Position numbers and translations under genes: made by a program. Below, in pieces: positions 1 through 9,300 of a stretch of 25,929 bases of DNA (the stretch's first letter is position 1; every line of letters begins with the position of its first letter). The notes under the pieces are model-generated. The model did not search any database, was not told where the DNA came from, and saw nothing but the letters and a program-made list of their open reading frames with translations. Location: assembly GCA_041748615.1 (NCBI GenBank), contig JBGTCY010000159.1, positions 1-25,929 of the forward strand. Reading direction: 5' to 3'. This DNA is from JBGTCY01 sp041748615 (GTDB lineage Bacteria > Bacteroidota > Bacteroidia > Chitinophagales > CAIOSU01).

Positions 1-188
1 GGGTAAGTATCAATGAACCGTTCATTATTGACGAAACCGTTAAAATTATTGACGGACCCTTTAATGATTTTCTGGGAACGGTGGAAGAAATCAATGATGA
101 AAAGAAAAAATTGAAAGTGATTGTGAAGATATTCGGAAGAAGAACTCCGGTTGAACTCAATTTCATGCAGGTAGAAAAAATTTCATAA
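1..188 (+). CDS. nusG: Transcription termination/antitermination protein NusG, C-terminal part
   Basis: The gene is cut by the window start; the readable frame begins at base 3 and ends at TAA 186-188, giving 61 residues. They form the KOW domain of NusG: a DGPF motif, a short loop with GTVEEI, and the closing FGRRTPVEL segment. NusG binds RNA polymerase and couples it to Rho or to ribosomal protein S10, affecting pausing and termination. It lies 3 nt before rplK, the usual nusG-rplK-rplA order. The identification rests on the KOW motif and this context; the N-terminal NGN domain is outside the window. Confidence 0.96.
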   Translation, partial: VSINEPFIIDETVKIIDGPFNDFLGTVEEINDEKKKLKVIVKIFGRRTPVELNFMQVEKIS

Positions 189-191
189 GCA

Positions 192-638
192 ATGGCAAAA
201 AAAGCAGAAGGATTTATCAAATTACAAGTCAAAGGCGGGCAGGCTAATCCTGCACCTCCAATTGGTCCCGCCCTTGGTTCAAAAGGTGTGAACATCATGG
301 AGTTTTGCAAACAGTTTAATGCAAGAACTCAGGATAGGCAGGGAAAGGTGTTGCCGGTAGTAATCACGGTTTATAATGATAAGTCCTTTGACTTCATCAT
401 CAAAACTCCACCCGCAGCGATTCTGTTAATGGAAGTAGCCAAAATTAAAAAAGGCTCACCTGAATCTAACAGAAACAAAGTAGGCAGCGTCTCTTGGGAA
501 CAGGTAAAAGCGATTGCGGAAGAAAAGATGCCGGATTTGAATGCCTTCACCGTGGAATCCGCAATGAAAATGATTGCCGGTACTGCAAGAAGCATGGGTG
601 TTACCGTAACCGGAAAAGCACCGTGGGAAAATAATTAA
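192..638 (+). CDS. rplK: 50S ribosomal protein L11
   Basis: L11 binds the GTPase-associated region of 23S rRNA at the base of the L7/L12 stalk. The 148-residue product has the expected length. The N-terminal domain shows the proline-rich ANPAPPIGPALG segment and GVNIMEFCKQFN; the C-terminal RNA-binding domain carries AGTARSMG near the end. The ATG lies 3 nt after the nusG stop, with no Shine-Dalgarno motif (upstream bases are taagca), as usual in Bacteroidota. It is co-transcribed with nusG and rplA. Confidence 0.99.
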   Translation: MAKKAEGFIKLQVKGGQANPAPPIGPALGSKGVNIMEFCKQFNARTQDRQGKVLPVVITVYNDKSFDFIIKTPPAAILLMEVAKIKKGSPESNRNKVGSVSWEQVKAIAEEKMPDLNAFTVESAMKMIAGTARSMGVTVTGKAPWENN

Positions 639-660
639 TTAAGTTTTTAAATTAAGTAAA

Positions 661-1353
661 GTGGCAACTCTAACAAAATACAGAAAGCGCGTTGAAGGCA
701 AGGTTGATAAAACAAAACATTACAGTTTTGAGGAAGCTTCCGCATTGTTGAAAGAACTCATCAGCACCAAATTCGACCCGTCAGTTGACTTGCATATCCG
801 CTTGGGCGTTGACCCTAAAAAGGCTGACCAGTCCATTCGTGGCACGGTTTCATTGCCGCACGGAACAGGGAAGGATAAAAAAGTATTAGTTTTTTGTAAC
901 CCGGAACAGGAAGCCGAAGCTCAAGCAGCGGGAGCGGATTATGTAGGTTTGGATGAATATTCTGAAAAAATTTCCAAAGGATGGCTGGAAGTTGACGTCA
1001 TCATCGCTACTCCGGATGTGATGCCGAAGATAGCCAAGTTGGGAAGAGTATTGGGTCCCCGTAACCTCATGCCTAACCCCAAGTCAGGTACGGTATCAGT
1101 GAATGTGGGCGAGACTGTGAAAGAAGTGAAGAAAGGAAAGATTTCATTCAAAGTGGATAAGCAGGGTATCGTTCATGCTTCTATTGGCAAGGGTTCATTT
1201 AATGCGGAGCAAATCAGCGACAATGCGAAAGAACTGCTTCATACCATTGCCAGAATGAAACCGGCTTCGGCTAAAGGCATCTATTTCAGAAGCGTGACGC
1301 TTGCCAGCACCATGAGTCCCGGAATTAAAATTGACACAAAGTCTTTAGGATAA
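661..1353 (+). CDS. rplA: 50S ribosomal protein L1
   Basis: L1 forms the mobile stalk at the E site of the large subunit and in many bacteria represses its own operon. The 230-residue product is full length and shows the L1 signature GPRNLMPNPKSGTVS in the second half. Translation starts with GTG at 661; the preceding 22 nt are A/T-rich with no Shine-Dalgarno motif. It follows rplK closely and precedes rplJ by 20 nt. I saw no obvious L1-binding element in the short rplK-rplA spacer. Confidence 0.99.
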   Translation: MATLTKYRKRVEGKVDKTKHYSFEEASALLKELISTKFDPSVDLHIRLGVDPKKADQSIRGTVSLPHGTGKDKKVLVFCNPEQEAEAQAAGADYVGLDEYSEKISKGWLEVDVIIATPDVMPKIAKLGRVLGPRNLMPNPKSGTVSVNVGETVKEVKKGKISFKVDKQGIVHASIGKGSFNAEQISDNAKELLHTIARMKPASAKGIYFRSVTLASTMSPGIKIDTKSLG

Positions 1354-1373
1354 TCATCACAATCAATAATAAA

Positions 1374-1895
1374 ATGAACAGGCAGGAAAAACAACAGGTT
1401 ATTGATGAATTGAAGGAGAAGTTTTCAAACGCGACAAACTTTTATCTGGCGGATACTTCAGGGTTGACCGTTCTTGAAATCAATGCCCTTCGCAGGCTTT
1501 GTCATCAAAGCGGAGTGGAAATGAAAGTAGCGAAAAACACGCTCATTTACAAAGCGCTTGAAAGCACCAATAAACAAGACGGATTGGATGTTGCTCTGAA
1601 AGGACAATCCTCCCTGTTTTTTTCTGTGGATGCGAATGCGCCCGCGAAACTCATTAAGAAGTTCAGAAAAGACGGTAAACGTCCCCAGCTGAAAGCGGCA
1701 TACATTGACAGCGATGTTTATATCGGTGACAACCAGATTGACGCTTTGATTAATCTGAAATCCAAAGATGAACTGGTTGGCGACATCATTGCGTTGCTGC
1801 AATCACCGGCTAAGAATGTGATTGGCGCCCTGTTAAGTGGCGAGAAAAAACTTGCCGGCATCGTCAAAACATTATCTGAAAAAGAAGAAAAATAA
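1374..1895 (+). CDS. rplJ: 50S ribosomal protein L10
   Basis: L10 is the base of the ribosomal stalk, binding 23S rRNA and carrying L7/L12 dimers on its C-terminal helix. The 173-residue product has the family's usual length; MKVAKNTLIYKAL and the segment KNVIGALLSGEKKLAGI near residue 150 are typical. It begins with ATG directly after an A-rich stretch. Only 20 nt separate it from rplA, so there is no room in the spacer for the long L10-binding leader known from Escherichia coli. It is followed by rplL after 39 nt. Confidence 0.98.
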   Translation: MNRQEKQQVIDELKEKFSNATNFYLADTSGLTVLEINALRRLCHQSGVEMKVAKNTLIYKALESTNKQDGLDVALKGQSSLFFSVDANAPAKLIKKFRKDGKRPQLKAAYIDSDVYIGDNQIDALINLKSKDELVGDIIALLQSPAKNVIGALLSGEKKLAGIVKTLSEKEEK

Positions 1896-1934
1896 TTTCC
1901 CAATAATTTAAAAATCCCTAAAATCCTTATTAAC

Positions 1935-2315
1935 ATGGCTGATTTAAAAGTTTTCGCAGAACAATTGGTAACCCTGTCAGTGAAAGAAGTAAATGAACTG
2001 GCAAAAATTTTAAAAGATGAATACGGCATTGAGCCGGCAGCAGCAGGCGCTGTAATGGTTGCCGGTGGGGGTGGTGGAGCAGCCGCGCCCGAAGTTGAAG
2101 AAAAAACCACGTTTGACGTAATCCTCAAAAGCGCGGGTGGTCAAAAACTCAATGTGGTGAAGCTGGTTAAAGAACTCAGCGGTCTTGGTTTGAAAGAAGC
2201 TAAAGACTTAGTTGATGGCGCTCCGAAGCCTGTGAAAGAAGGCGTTTCCAAAGAAGAAGCGGAATCTATCAAAACCAAGCTGACTGAAGCTGGCGCTGAG
2301 GTTGAAGTGAAGTAA
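1935..2315 (+). CDS. rplL: 50S ribosomal protein L7/L12
   Basis: The stalk protein that recruits translational GTPases, present as several dimers on L10. The 126-residue product has the standard layout: an N-terminal dimerisation domain (about 1-35), an Ala/Gly-rich hinge with five consecutive glycines near residue 46-50, and the C-terminal domain (about 56-126) with KTTFDVILK and LGLKEAKDLVDGAPKPVK, the factor-binding surface. It is the last ribosomal gene before rpoB; an 88-nt spacer with a strong hairpin follows, which may lower read-through so that L12 is made in excess of RNA polymerase. Confidence 0.99.
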   Translation: MADLKVFAEQLVTLSVKEVNELAKILKDEYGIEPAAAGAVMVAGGGGGAAAPEVEEKTTFDVILKSAGGQKLNVVKLVKELSGLGLKEAKDLVDGAPKPVKEGVSKEEAESIKTKLTEAGAEVEVK

Positions 2316-2342
2316 TTGTTTTACCGGTTATCGAAAAATTTC

Positions 2343-2376
2343 GAACGGGCGTAGTGTGCAATAACTACGCCTGTTC
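2343..2376 (+). promoter_or_regulatory. Strong hairpin in the rplL-rpoB spacer (candidate attenuator or RNase site)
   Basis: Bases 2343-2355 pair with 2364-2376 as a 13-bp stem with one G-U pair and an 8-nt loop, then tatcacttttta follows. A smaller inverted repeat at 2331-2344 (TCGAAA/TTTCGA) overlaps its 5' foot by two bases, so the two cannot both form completely. The U run is interrupted and starts several bases after the stem, so full termination is unlikely; partial attenuation or RNase III-type processing, as known at the rplL-rpoB junction of E. coli, is an inference. Confidence 0.7.
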
Positions 2377-2403
2377 TATCACTTTTTAAATGTTCATTTC
2401 AAT

Positions 2404-5400
2404 ATGACAAAATCTCCTTCAGTTCCTGAACGCATCAATTTTGGCAAAATATCAAAAAATATTGAATACCCCGATTTACTGGATATTCAAGTACAGTCAT
2501 TCAAGGATTTTTTTCAATTAGATACCACCTCCGAAGACCGGGCTGATGAAGGCTTGTTCAAAGTGTTTATGGAAAATTTTCCGATTTCTGATTCCAGAAA
2601 CATCTTTGTGCTCGAATTTCTCGACTACTTCGTGGACCCACCGAGATACTCCATCGAAGAGTGTATTGACAGGGGATTGACTTACAGCGTTCCGCTCAAA
2701 GCTAAATTACGCCTCTCCTGTAATGACCCTGAACATGAAGATTTTGAAACCATCGTTCAGGATGTGTTTTTGGGAAACATTCCCTACATGACACCCAAAG
2801 GAACTTTCGTCATTAACGGTTCTGAACGTATCGTGGTTTCTCAGTTGCACCGCTCACCCGGTGTATTTTTCGGACAAAGTTTTCATCCCAACGGTACACG
2901 CATTTATTCCGCGAGGGTCATTCCTTTCAAAGGAGCCTGGATGGAATTCGCGACCGATATCAACAATGTCATGTATGCCTACATTGACCGTAAAAAGAAA
3001 TTTCCGGTTACGACATTATTGAGAGCCATCGGCTATGACAATGACCGCGATATTCTTCAGTTATTCGGATTGTCAGATGAAATTGACGTCAATCCAAAAA
3101 ACATCAATAAGATTGAAGGCAGAAAACTCGCGGCAAGGGTTTTAAAAAGTTGGGTGGAAGATTTCGTGGATGAAGATACCGGTGAAGTGGTTTCCATCGA
3201 GCGGAATGAAGTAATTCTCGAAAGAGACACCATTTTGGATGAAAAATGTATCAACCTGATTCTTGAAACCGGAGTACAGTCAGTGATTCTTCAGCGTGAA
3301 GATGTTGCCGGTGACTATTCCATTATTTACAATACATTGCAAAAAGACACTTCCAACTCAGAATTGGAAGCTGTGCAGCATATCTATCGTCAATTGCGCG
3401 GTACTGATCCACCGGATGATGAAACAGCTCGCGGTATCATTGATAAATTGTTCTTCTCAGACAAACGCTATGATTTAGGGGAAGTGGGAAGATATAAGAT
3501 TAATAAAAAGTTGAAACTCGACCTTTCGATTGATGTCAGGGTTTTAACAAAAGAAGATATTATCCAGATTGTAAAATATTTGGTTCAACTCTGTAATGGT
3601 AAAGCCGAGATTGATGAAATTGACAACCTGAGCAATAGGCGCGTGAGAACCGTGGGGGAACAATTATATTCTCAGTTTGGCGTGGGCTTGGCGAGAATGG
3701 CGAGGACGATTCGTGAGCGCATGAATGTCCGCGACAATGAAGTATTCACTCCGATTGACTTGATTAACGCAAGAACTCTTTCTTCCGTTATCAACTCATT
3801 TTTTGGAACCAGCCAGTTATCACAATTTCTTGACCAGACCAACCCGCTGGCGGAAATCACGCACAAACGCAGAATTTCTGCTTTAGGACCTGGTGGTTTG
3901 TCCCGCGAAAGAGCAGGCTTTGAAGTGAGAGACGTACACTATTCGCACTACGGTCGTCTGTGCACGATTGAAACACCGGAAGGTCCGAATATTGGTCTTA
4001 TATCTACTCTGTGTGTTCATGCCAAAATCAACAGGATGGGCTTCATTGAAACGCCCTACCGGAAAGTTGAAAAAGGTAAAGTGCAGTTGGAAAGCAATCC
4101 GGTGTTTTTGTCTGCTGAGGAAGAAGACAACAAAGTCATCGCGCAGTCCAATGCACCGATTGATGACAAGGGTAAATTCAAAAATGATAAAGTAAAATGC
4201 CGCGAAGAAGGCGACTTCCCGATTCTCGGTCCTGAAAGCGTTGAATTCATGGACATCGCGCCAAACCAGATTGTGGGTGTTTCCGCATCATTGATTCCGT
4301 TTTTGGAACATGATGATGCCAACCGCGCGCTCATGGGTTCAAACATGCAACGTCAGTCCGTTCCCCTGTTACAGCCGGAAGCGCCTGTTGTTGGAACAGG
4401 CATAGAAAGATTGGTTGCGAAAGATTCACGCTTGTTAATCAACGCGGAAGGAACAGGGGTGGTTGAATACGTTGATGCGAATCAAATCATCATCAACTAT
4501 GAACAGAGTGAGGAAGACCAAATCGTGAGTTTTGATTCCGGAAAGAAAACATACAGCCTCACCAAATTCAGAAAAACCAATCAAAGCACCTGTATCAATT
4601 TGAAACCGATTGTCCGCAAGGGTGAAAAGGTGAAAAAAGGACAGATTCTTTGCGAAGGTTTTGCGACACAGGATGGTGAACTGGCGCTGGGAAGAAATCT
4701 CATGGTCGCGTTCATGCCCTGGAAAGGTTACAACTTTGAGGATGCTATCGTGATTTCAGAGCGTATTGTGAAAGAAGATGTATTCACCTCTATCATTATC
4801 GAAGCTTATGAACTTGAAGTGCGTGATACTAAATTGGGCGAGGAGGAACTGACCTCCGATATTCCGAACGTAAGCGAAGAAGCAACCAAAGACCTTGACC
4901 AGGATGGAATCATCCGCGTGGGAGCTACTGTGAAAGAAGGCGATATTCTCATTGGTAAAATCACTCCGAAAGGCGAATCAGACCCGACACCGGAAGAAAA
5001 ACTGCTGAGAGCCATTTTCGGAGATAAAGCCGGTGATGTGAAGGACGCTTCTTTGAAAGTTCCTCCCTCCGTGGAAGGCGTGGTGATAGACACTAAGTTG
5101 TTTTCAAGAGTGAAAAAGGACAAGAACGCCAAAACAAAAGAAAAATCCGCGCTGGATAAGATAGATAAAGAGCACGCGAAGCATGTAGAGGATTTGAAGG
5201 AGACACTCATTAAAAAGTTGATGATTTTGCTCCAGGGAAAATCTTCAACCGGTATCAACAATACCTACAAGGAAGAATTGATTTCCAAGGGAACCAAGTT
5301 TTCTCCCAAAGTTCTTTCAGGTGTGGAGTTCGAAAATATTGACCCCAACAACTGGACAACTGAACCTAAGACGAATAAACTGGTAAGAACATTGATTCAC

Positions 5401-6213
5401 AATTTCAAGCTCAAACTGAATGAAGAGCTGGGCAGATACAAGCGTGAAAAATTCAATGTCAGCATTGGTGACGAATTGCCTTCAGGCGTTTTGAAACTTG
5501 CGAAAGTATATCTCGCGAAAAAGCGCAAACTGAAAGTAGGGGATAAGCTTGCCGGTCGTCACGGAAACAAAGGTATTGTAGCCAGAATCGTTCGTGCGGA
5601 AGACATGCCTTTTCTTGAAGATGGAACACCGGTGGATATCGTACTCAATCCTTTGGGCGTACCTTCCCGTATGAACCTCGGTCAGATTTATGAAACCGTA
5701 CTCGGCTGGGCGGGAAAGAAAATGGGAATGAAGTATGCCACTCCGATTTTTGACGGAGCAACCATTGAAGAAATTGAAAATGAAATCGAAAAAGCGGGCT
5801 TACCGAAGTTGGGTCAAACATTCCTTTTTGACGGTGAAACAGGAGAGCGTTTCCATCAAAAAGCGACCGTTGGTATCATTTACATGATTAAGCTGTCACA
5901 CATGGTGGATGACAAAATGCACGCGCGTTCCATCGGACCTTATTCGCTCATTACGCAGCAGCCGTTGGGTGGTAAAGCGCAATTCGGTGGTCAGCGTTTG
6001 GGTGAAATGGAAGTTTGGGCGCTTGAAGCTTATGGCGCATCCCATATTCTTCAGGAATTGCTCACCGTGAAATCCGATGATATTGTCGGTAGGGCGAAAG
6101 CTTATGAAGCCATCGTGAAAGGTGATAACCTTCCGAAACCTAATATCCCCGAATCATTCAACGTGTTGGTGCATGAATTGCGCGGATTAGGTTTAGAATT
6201 GGATTTTGTTTAG
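2404..6213 (+). CDS. rpoB: DNA-directed RNA polymerase subunit beta
   Basis: Catalytic beta subunit of RNA polymerase, 1269 residues, typical for Bacteroidota. The rifampicin-binding cluster lies at residues 470-493 with SQLSQFLDQTNPL, H487, R490 and S492; relative to E. coli it has Thr for N518 and Ala for S522. The active-site segment with KLAGRHGNKGIV is near residues 1047-1060. A charged, lysine-rich insertion occupies about 900-1010, at the place where E. coli carries its lineage-specific insert SI2/beta-i9. ATG 2404 is the only sensible start; no Shine-Dalgarno motif is present. It is preceded and followed by spacers of about 90 nt, each with a hairpin. Confidence 0.99.
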   Translation: MTKSPSVPERINFGKISKNIEYPDLLDIQVQSFKDFFQLDTTSEDRADEGLFKVFMENFPISDSRNIFVLEFLDYFVDPPRYSIEECIDRGLTYSVPLKAKLRLSCNDPEHEDFETIVQDVFLGNIPYMTPKGTFVINGSERIVVSQLHRSPGVFFGQSFHPNGTRIYSARVIPFKGAWMEFATDINNVMYAYIDRKKKFPVTTLLRAIGYDNDRDILQLFGLSDEIDVNPKNINKIEGRKLAARVLKSWVEDFVDEDTGEVVSIERNEVILERDTILDEKCINLILETGVQSVILQREDVAGDYSIIYNTLQKDTSNSELEAVQHIYRQLRGTDPPDDETARGIIDKLFFSDKRYDLGEVGRYKINKKLKLDLSIDVRVLTKEDIIQIVKYLVQLCNGKAEIDEIDNLSNRRVRTVGEQLYSQFGVGLARMARTIRERMNVRDNEVFTPIDLINARTLSSVINSFFGTSQLSQFLDQTNPLAEITHKRRISALGPGGLSRERAGFEVRDVHYSHYGRLCTIETPEGPNIGLISTLCVHAKINRMGFIETPYRKVEKGKVQLESNPVFLSAEEEDNKVIAQSNAPIDDKGKFKNDKVKCREEGDFPILGPESVEFMDIAPNQIVGVSASLIPFLEHDDANRALMGSNMQRQSVPLLQPEAPVVGTGIERLVAKDSRLLINAEGTGVVEYVDANQIIINYEQSEEDQIVSFDSGKKTYSLTKFRKTNQSTCINLKPIVRKGEKVKKGQILCEGFATQDGELALGRNLMVAFMPWKGYNFEDAIVISERIVKEDVFTSIIIEAYELEVRDTKLGEEELTSDIPNVSEEATKDLDQDGIIRVGATVKEGDILIGKITPKGESDPTPEEKLLRAIFGDKAGDVKDASLKVPPSVEGVVIDTKLFSRVKKDKNAKTKEKSALDKIDKEHAKHVEDLKETLIKKLMILLQGKSSTGINNTYKEELISKGTKFSPKVLSGVEFENIDPNNWTTEPKTNKLVRTLIHNFKLKLNEELGRYKREKFNVSIGDELPSGVLKLAKVYLAKKRKLKVGDKLAGRHGNKGIVARIVRAEDMPFLEDGTPVDIVLNPLGVPSRMNLGQIYETVLGWAGKKMGMKYATPIFDGATIEEIENEIEKAGLPKLGQTFLFDGETGERFHQKATVGIIYMIKLSHMVDDKMHARSIGPYSLITQQPLGGKAQFGGQRLGEMEVWALEAYGASHILQELLTVKSDDIVGRAKAYEAIVKGDNLPKPNIPESFNVLVHELRGLGLELDFV

Positions 6214-6237
6214 TTCTTTCTCAATCATTATAAGAAG

Positions 6238-6263
6238 CCACGCGGGTGTTACAACCCGCGTGG
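6238..6263 (+). promoter_or_regulatory. Perfect hairpin in the rpoB-rpoC spacer
   Basis: CCACGCGGGT (6238-6247) pairs perfectly with ACCCGCGTGG (6254-6263) around a 6-nt loop, with a possible G-U extension at the base. It is followed by tttacattttta, a broken U tract. It sits 24 nt after the rpoB stop and 39 nt before the rpoC start. It resembles a weak intrinsic terminator, but rpoC must be transcribed through it, so attenuation, transcript processing or 3'-end protection are possible roles (inference). Confidence 0.7.
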
Positions 6264-6302
6264 TTTACATTTTTAAATCAGAAAAAGTAAAACTTCATCA
6301 TA

Positions 6303-9300
6303 ATGCCATTTAACAAGCAACAAAAATTCAACCCCAATTTTTCGAAAATTATTATCAGGCTCGCTTCGCCTGACGATATTCTTGAAAAATCCTATGGTGA
6401 AATCAAAAAACCCGAAACCATCAACTACCGCACCTACAAACCTGAAATGGATGGTTTGTTCTGCGAGCGTATTTTCGGACCCACCAAAGACTATGAATGT
6501 TATTGCGGCAAGTACAAAAGAATTCGCTACAAAGGCATTGTCTGCGACCGTTGCGGGGTGGAAGTGACCGAGAAGAAAGTGAGAAGAGAGCGCATCGGGC
6601 ATATCCGCTTGGTCGTTCCGGTGGTGCATATCTGGTATTTTAAATCACTCCCGAATAAAATCGGTTATCTGCTTGGCATGTCTTCCAAAAAATTGGAGAC
6701 CATTGTTTATTATGAAAGATATGTGGTGATTCAGGTTGGAGCAGCGGAAGAATTTACCGATGCCAAAGGAAGCAAAATCGAAGCGATGGCGCTGCTGACT
6801 GAAGAGGAATATCTTGAAATTCAGGAAAAACTTCCCAAAGACAATCAGCACCTCGATGATGCAGACCCGAAGAAATTCATCGCCAGAATGGGCGCGGAAG
6901 CAATTCGCGAATTATTGACGCGCATCAATTTAGATGACCTTTCTTACAACTTAAGAAATGCAGCCGCCACTGAAACTTCGCAGCAAAGAAAAGCGGAAGC
7001 CCTTAAAAGATTAAGCGTGGTTGAACATTTCCGATCAGCCAACTTAAGAGTTGAAAATAAACCGGAATGGATGATTGTGCAATATCTGCCGGTCGTTCCG
7101 CCAGAGTTGCGTCCTTTGGTTCCGTTGGATGGCGGTCGTTTCGCCAGTTCCGACCTCAATGACTTGTATCGCAGGGTGATTATCCGCAACAATCGTTTGA
7201 AAAGATTGATTGAAATCAAAGCGCCCGAAGTGATTTTGCGTAATGAAAAGCGCATGTTGCAGGAAGCGGTGGATTCCCTGTTTGACAATTCCAGAAAATC
7301 AAACGCGGTGAAAGCCGAAGGCGGTCGCGCGTTGAAATCACTCAGTGATATTCTGAAAGGAAAACAAGGACGTTTTCGTCAAAACCTGCTGGGAAAACGC
7401 GTGGATTATTCCGGTCGTTCTGTCATCGTGGTAGGTCCTGAATTGAAATTACATGAATGCGGTTTGCCAAAAGACATGGCGGCTGAATTATTCAAACCTT
7501 TCATCATCCGCAAGTTGATTGAAAGGGGTATTGTGAAAACCGTGAAATCCGCGAAGAAATTAGTGGATAAAAAAGAGCCTGTGATTTGGGACATCCTGGA
7601 AAACATTCTGAAAGGACATCCCGTCATGCTCAACCGCGCTCCAACATTGCACAGACTCAGTATTCAGTCTTTTCAGCCGAAACTGATTGAAGGTAAAGCT
7701 ATTCAGTTGCACCCCTTGGTATGTACCGCCTTCAACGCTGACTTTGATGGTGACCAGATGGCAGTACACGTTCCGTTGAGTCATGTGGCGATTCTCGAAG
7801 CACAATTATTGATGCTCGGCTCTCATAACATTTTGAACCCGCAAAACGGCTCTCCGATTACGCTTCCTTCACAGGATATGGTACTCGGACTTTATTATTT
7901 AACGAAAGGAAAACGCAGTGAAGGTAAAGTAAAAGTGCAGGGCGAAGGCAAAGCGTTTTATTCAAAAGAAGAAGTCATTATCGCATACAATGAAGGCAAA
8001 GTGGACCTGCATGCTTTTGTTAAAGTGAAAGCGAAAGTGAGAAATGATGATGGTCAGTTTGACGATAAGTTAATTGAAACCACAGTGGGCAGGGTACTCT
8101 TCAATGAGTTTGTACCCGATGAAGCGGGTTACATTGACAAATTGATGACAAAAAAAGTGCTGGCGCAGGTTATCAGCTACATCATTTCTCAAACAGACAT
8201 TCCGCGCGCGGCTCAGTTCCTTGATGAAATTAAAAACTTAGGATTCCGCTGGGCGTTCAGAGGCGGTCTGTCCTTTAAACTTTCTGATGTGATTATTCCG
8301 AAAGAAAAGGAAACCCTGCTGAAACGAGCGCAGGATGAAGTGGACCAGGTGACTGAAAACTATGAAAACGGTTTCATCACCAACAATGAGCGTTACAACC
8401 AGATTATTGACATTTGGACGCGCGTAAATACCCGTTTGACGGAAACAGTATTGGACCATATTAAAAACGACCAGGGCGGATTCAATTCTGTTTATATGAT
8501 GCTGGATTCAGGCGCCCGCGGTTCGAAAGAGCAAATCAGGCAGTTGGGCGGTATGCGCGGATTGATGCAAAAGCCGAGAAAATCCGGCTCATCAGGCGCT
8601 GAAATTATTGAAAACCCGATTCTTGCAAACCTTAAAGAAGGCTTGTCGGTATTGGAATACTTTATCTCAACACACGGTGCGCGCAAAGGTCTTGCCGATA
8701 CGGCTTTGAAAACAGCGGATGCCGGTTATCTCACAAGGAGATTGGTGGACGTTGCGCAGGACGTGGTGATTACTGATGAAGATTGCGGAACGCTCAGGGG
8801 TATTTCCATTTCAGCACTGAAAGACAATGAAGAAGTGGTGGAACCGCTTTATGATCGCATCATCGGCAGAGTTTCCCTGTATGACGTGGAAGACCCGATT
8901 TCAGGAAAAGTATTGGTGAAAGCAGGGGAGGAGATAAATGAAAAAGTCGGGTTGGAAATTGAAAACTCAGCGGTTGACACTGTTGAAATTCGTTCCGTAT
9001 TGACCTGCGAAACAAGACAAGGTGTGTGTGTGAAATGTTACGGCAGAAACCTCGCAACCAACCGCATGGCGCAGAAAGGCGATGCGGTAGGAATTATTGC
9101 CGCGCAGTCCATTGGAGAACCGGGAACACAGTTGACATTGCGTACCTTCCACGTGGGCGGTGTCGCTTCGAACATTGTAACCGAATCACAGTTGCAAAGC
9201 AAGTTTGACGGTGTCCTTGAATTTGATGGCGTTAAAACCGTTAAGAGTGAAAATGAAACCGGTGAAAAAGTCACCAAAGTCATCGGGCGTACAGGTGAAT

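Noticed and set aside
3811..3882. Thr and Ala at two positions of the rifampicin cluster in RpoB as a resistance signature
   Set aside because: These differences from E. coli (at N518 and S522) are, as far as I recall, ordinary in Bacteroidota and cannot be read as acquired resistance.
4806..5261. A 151-codon - strand open frame opposite rpoB
   Set aside because: It is serine-rich shadow sequence from the reverse complement of rpoB codons, with no independent start signals.
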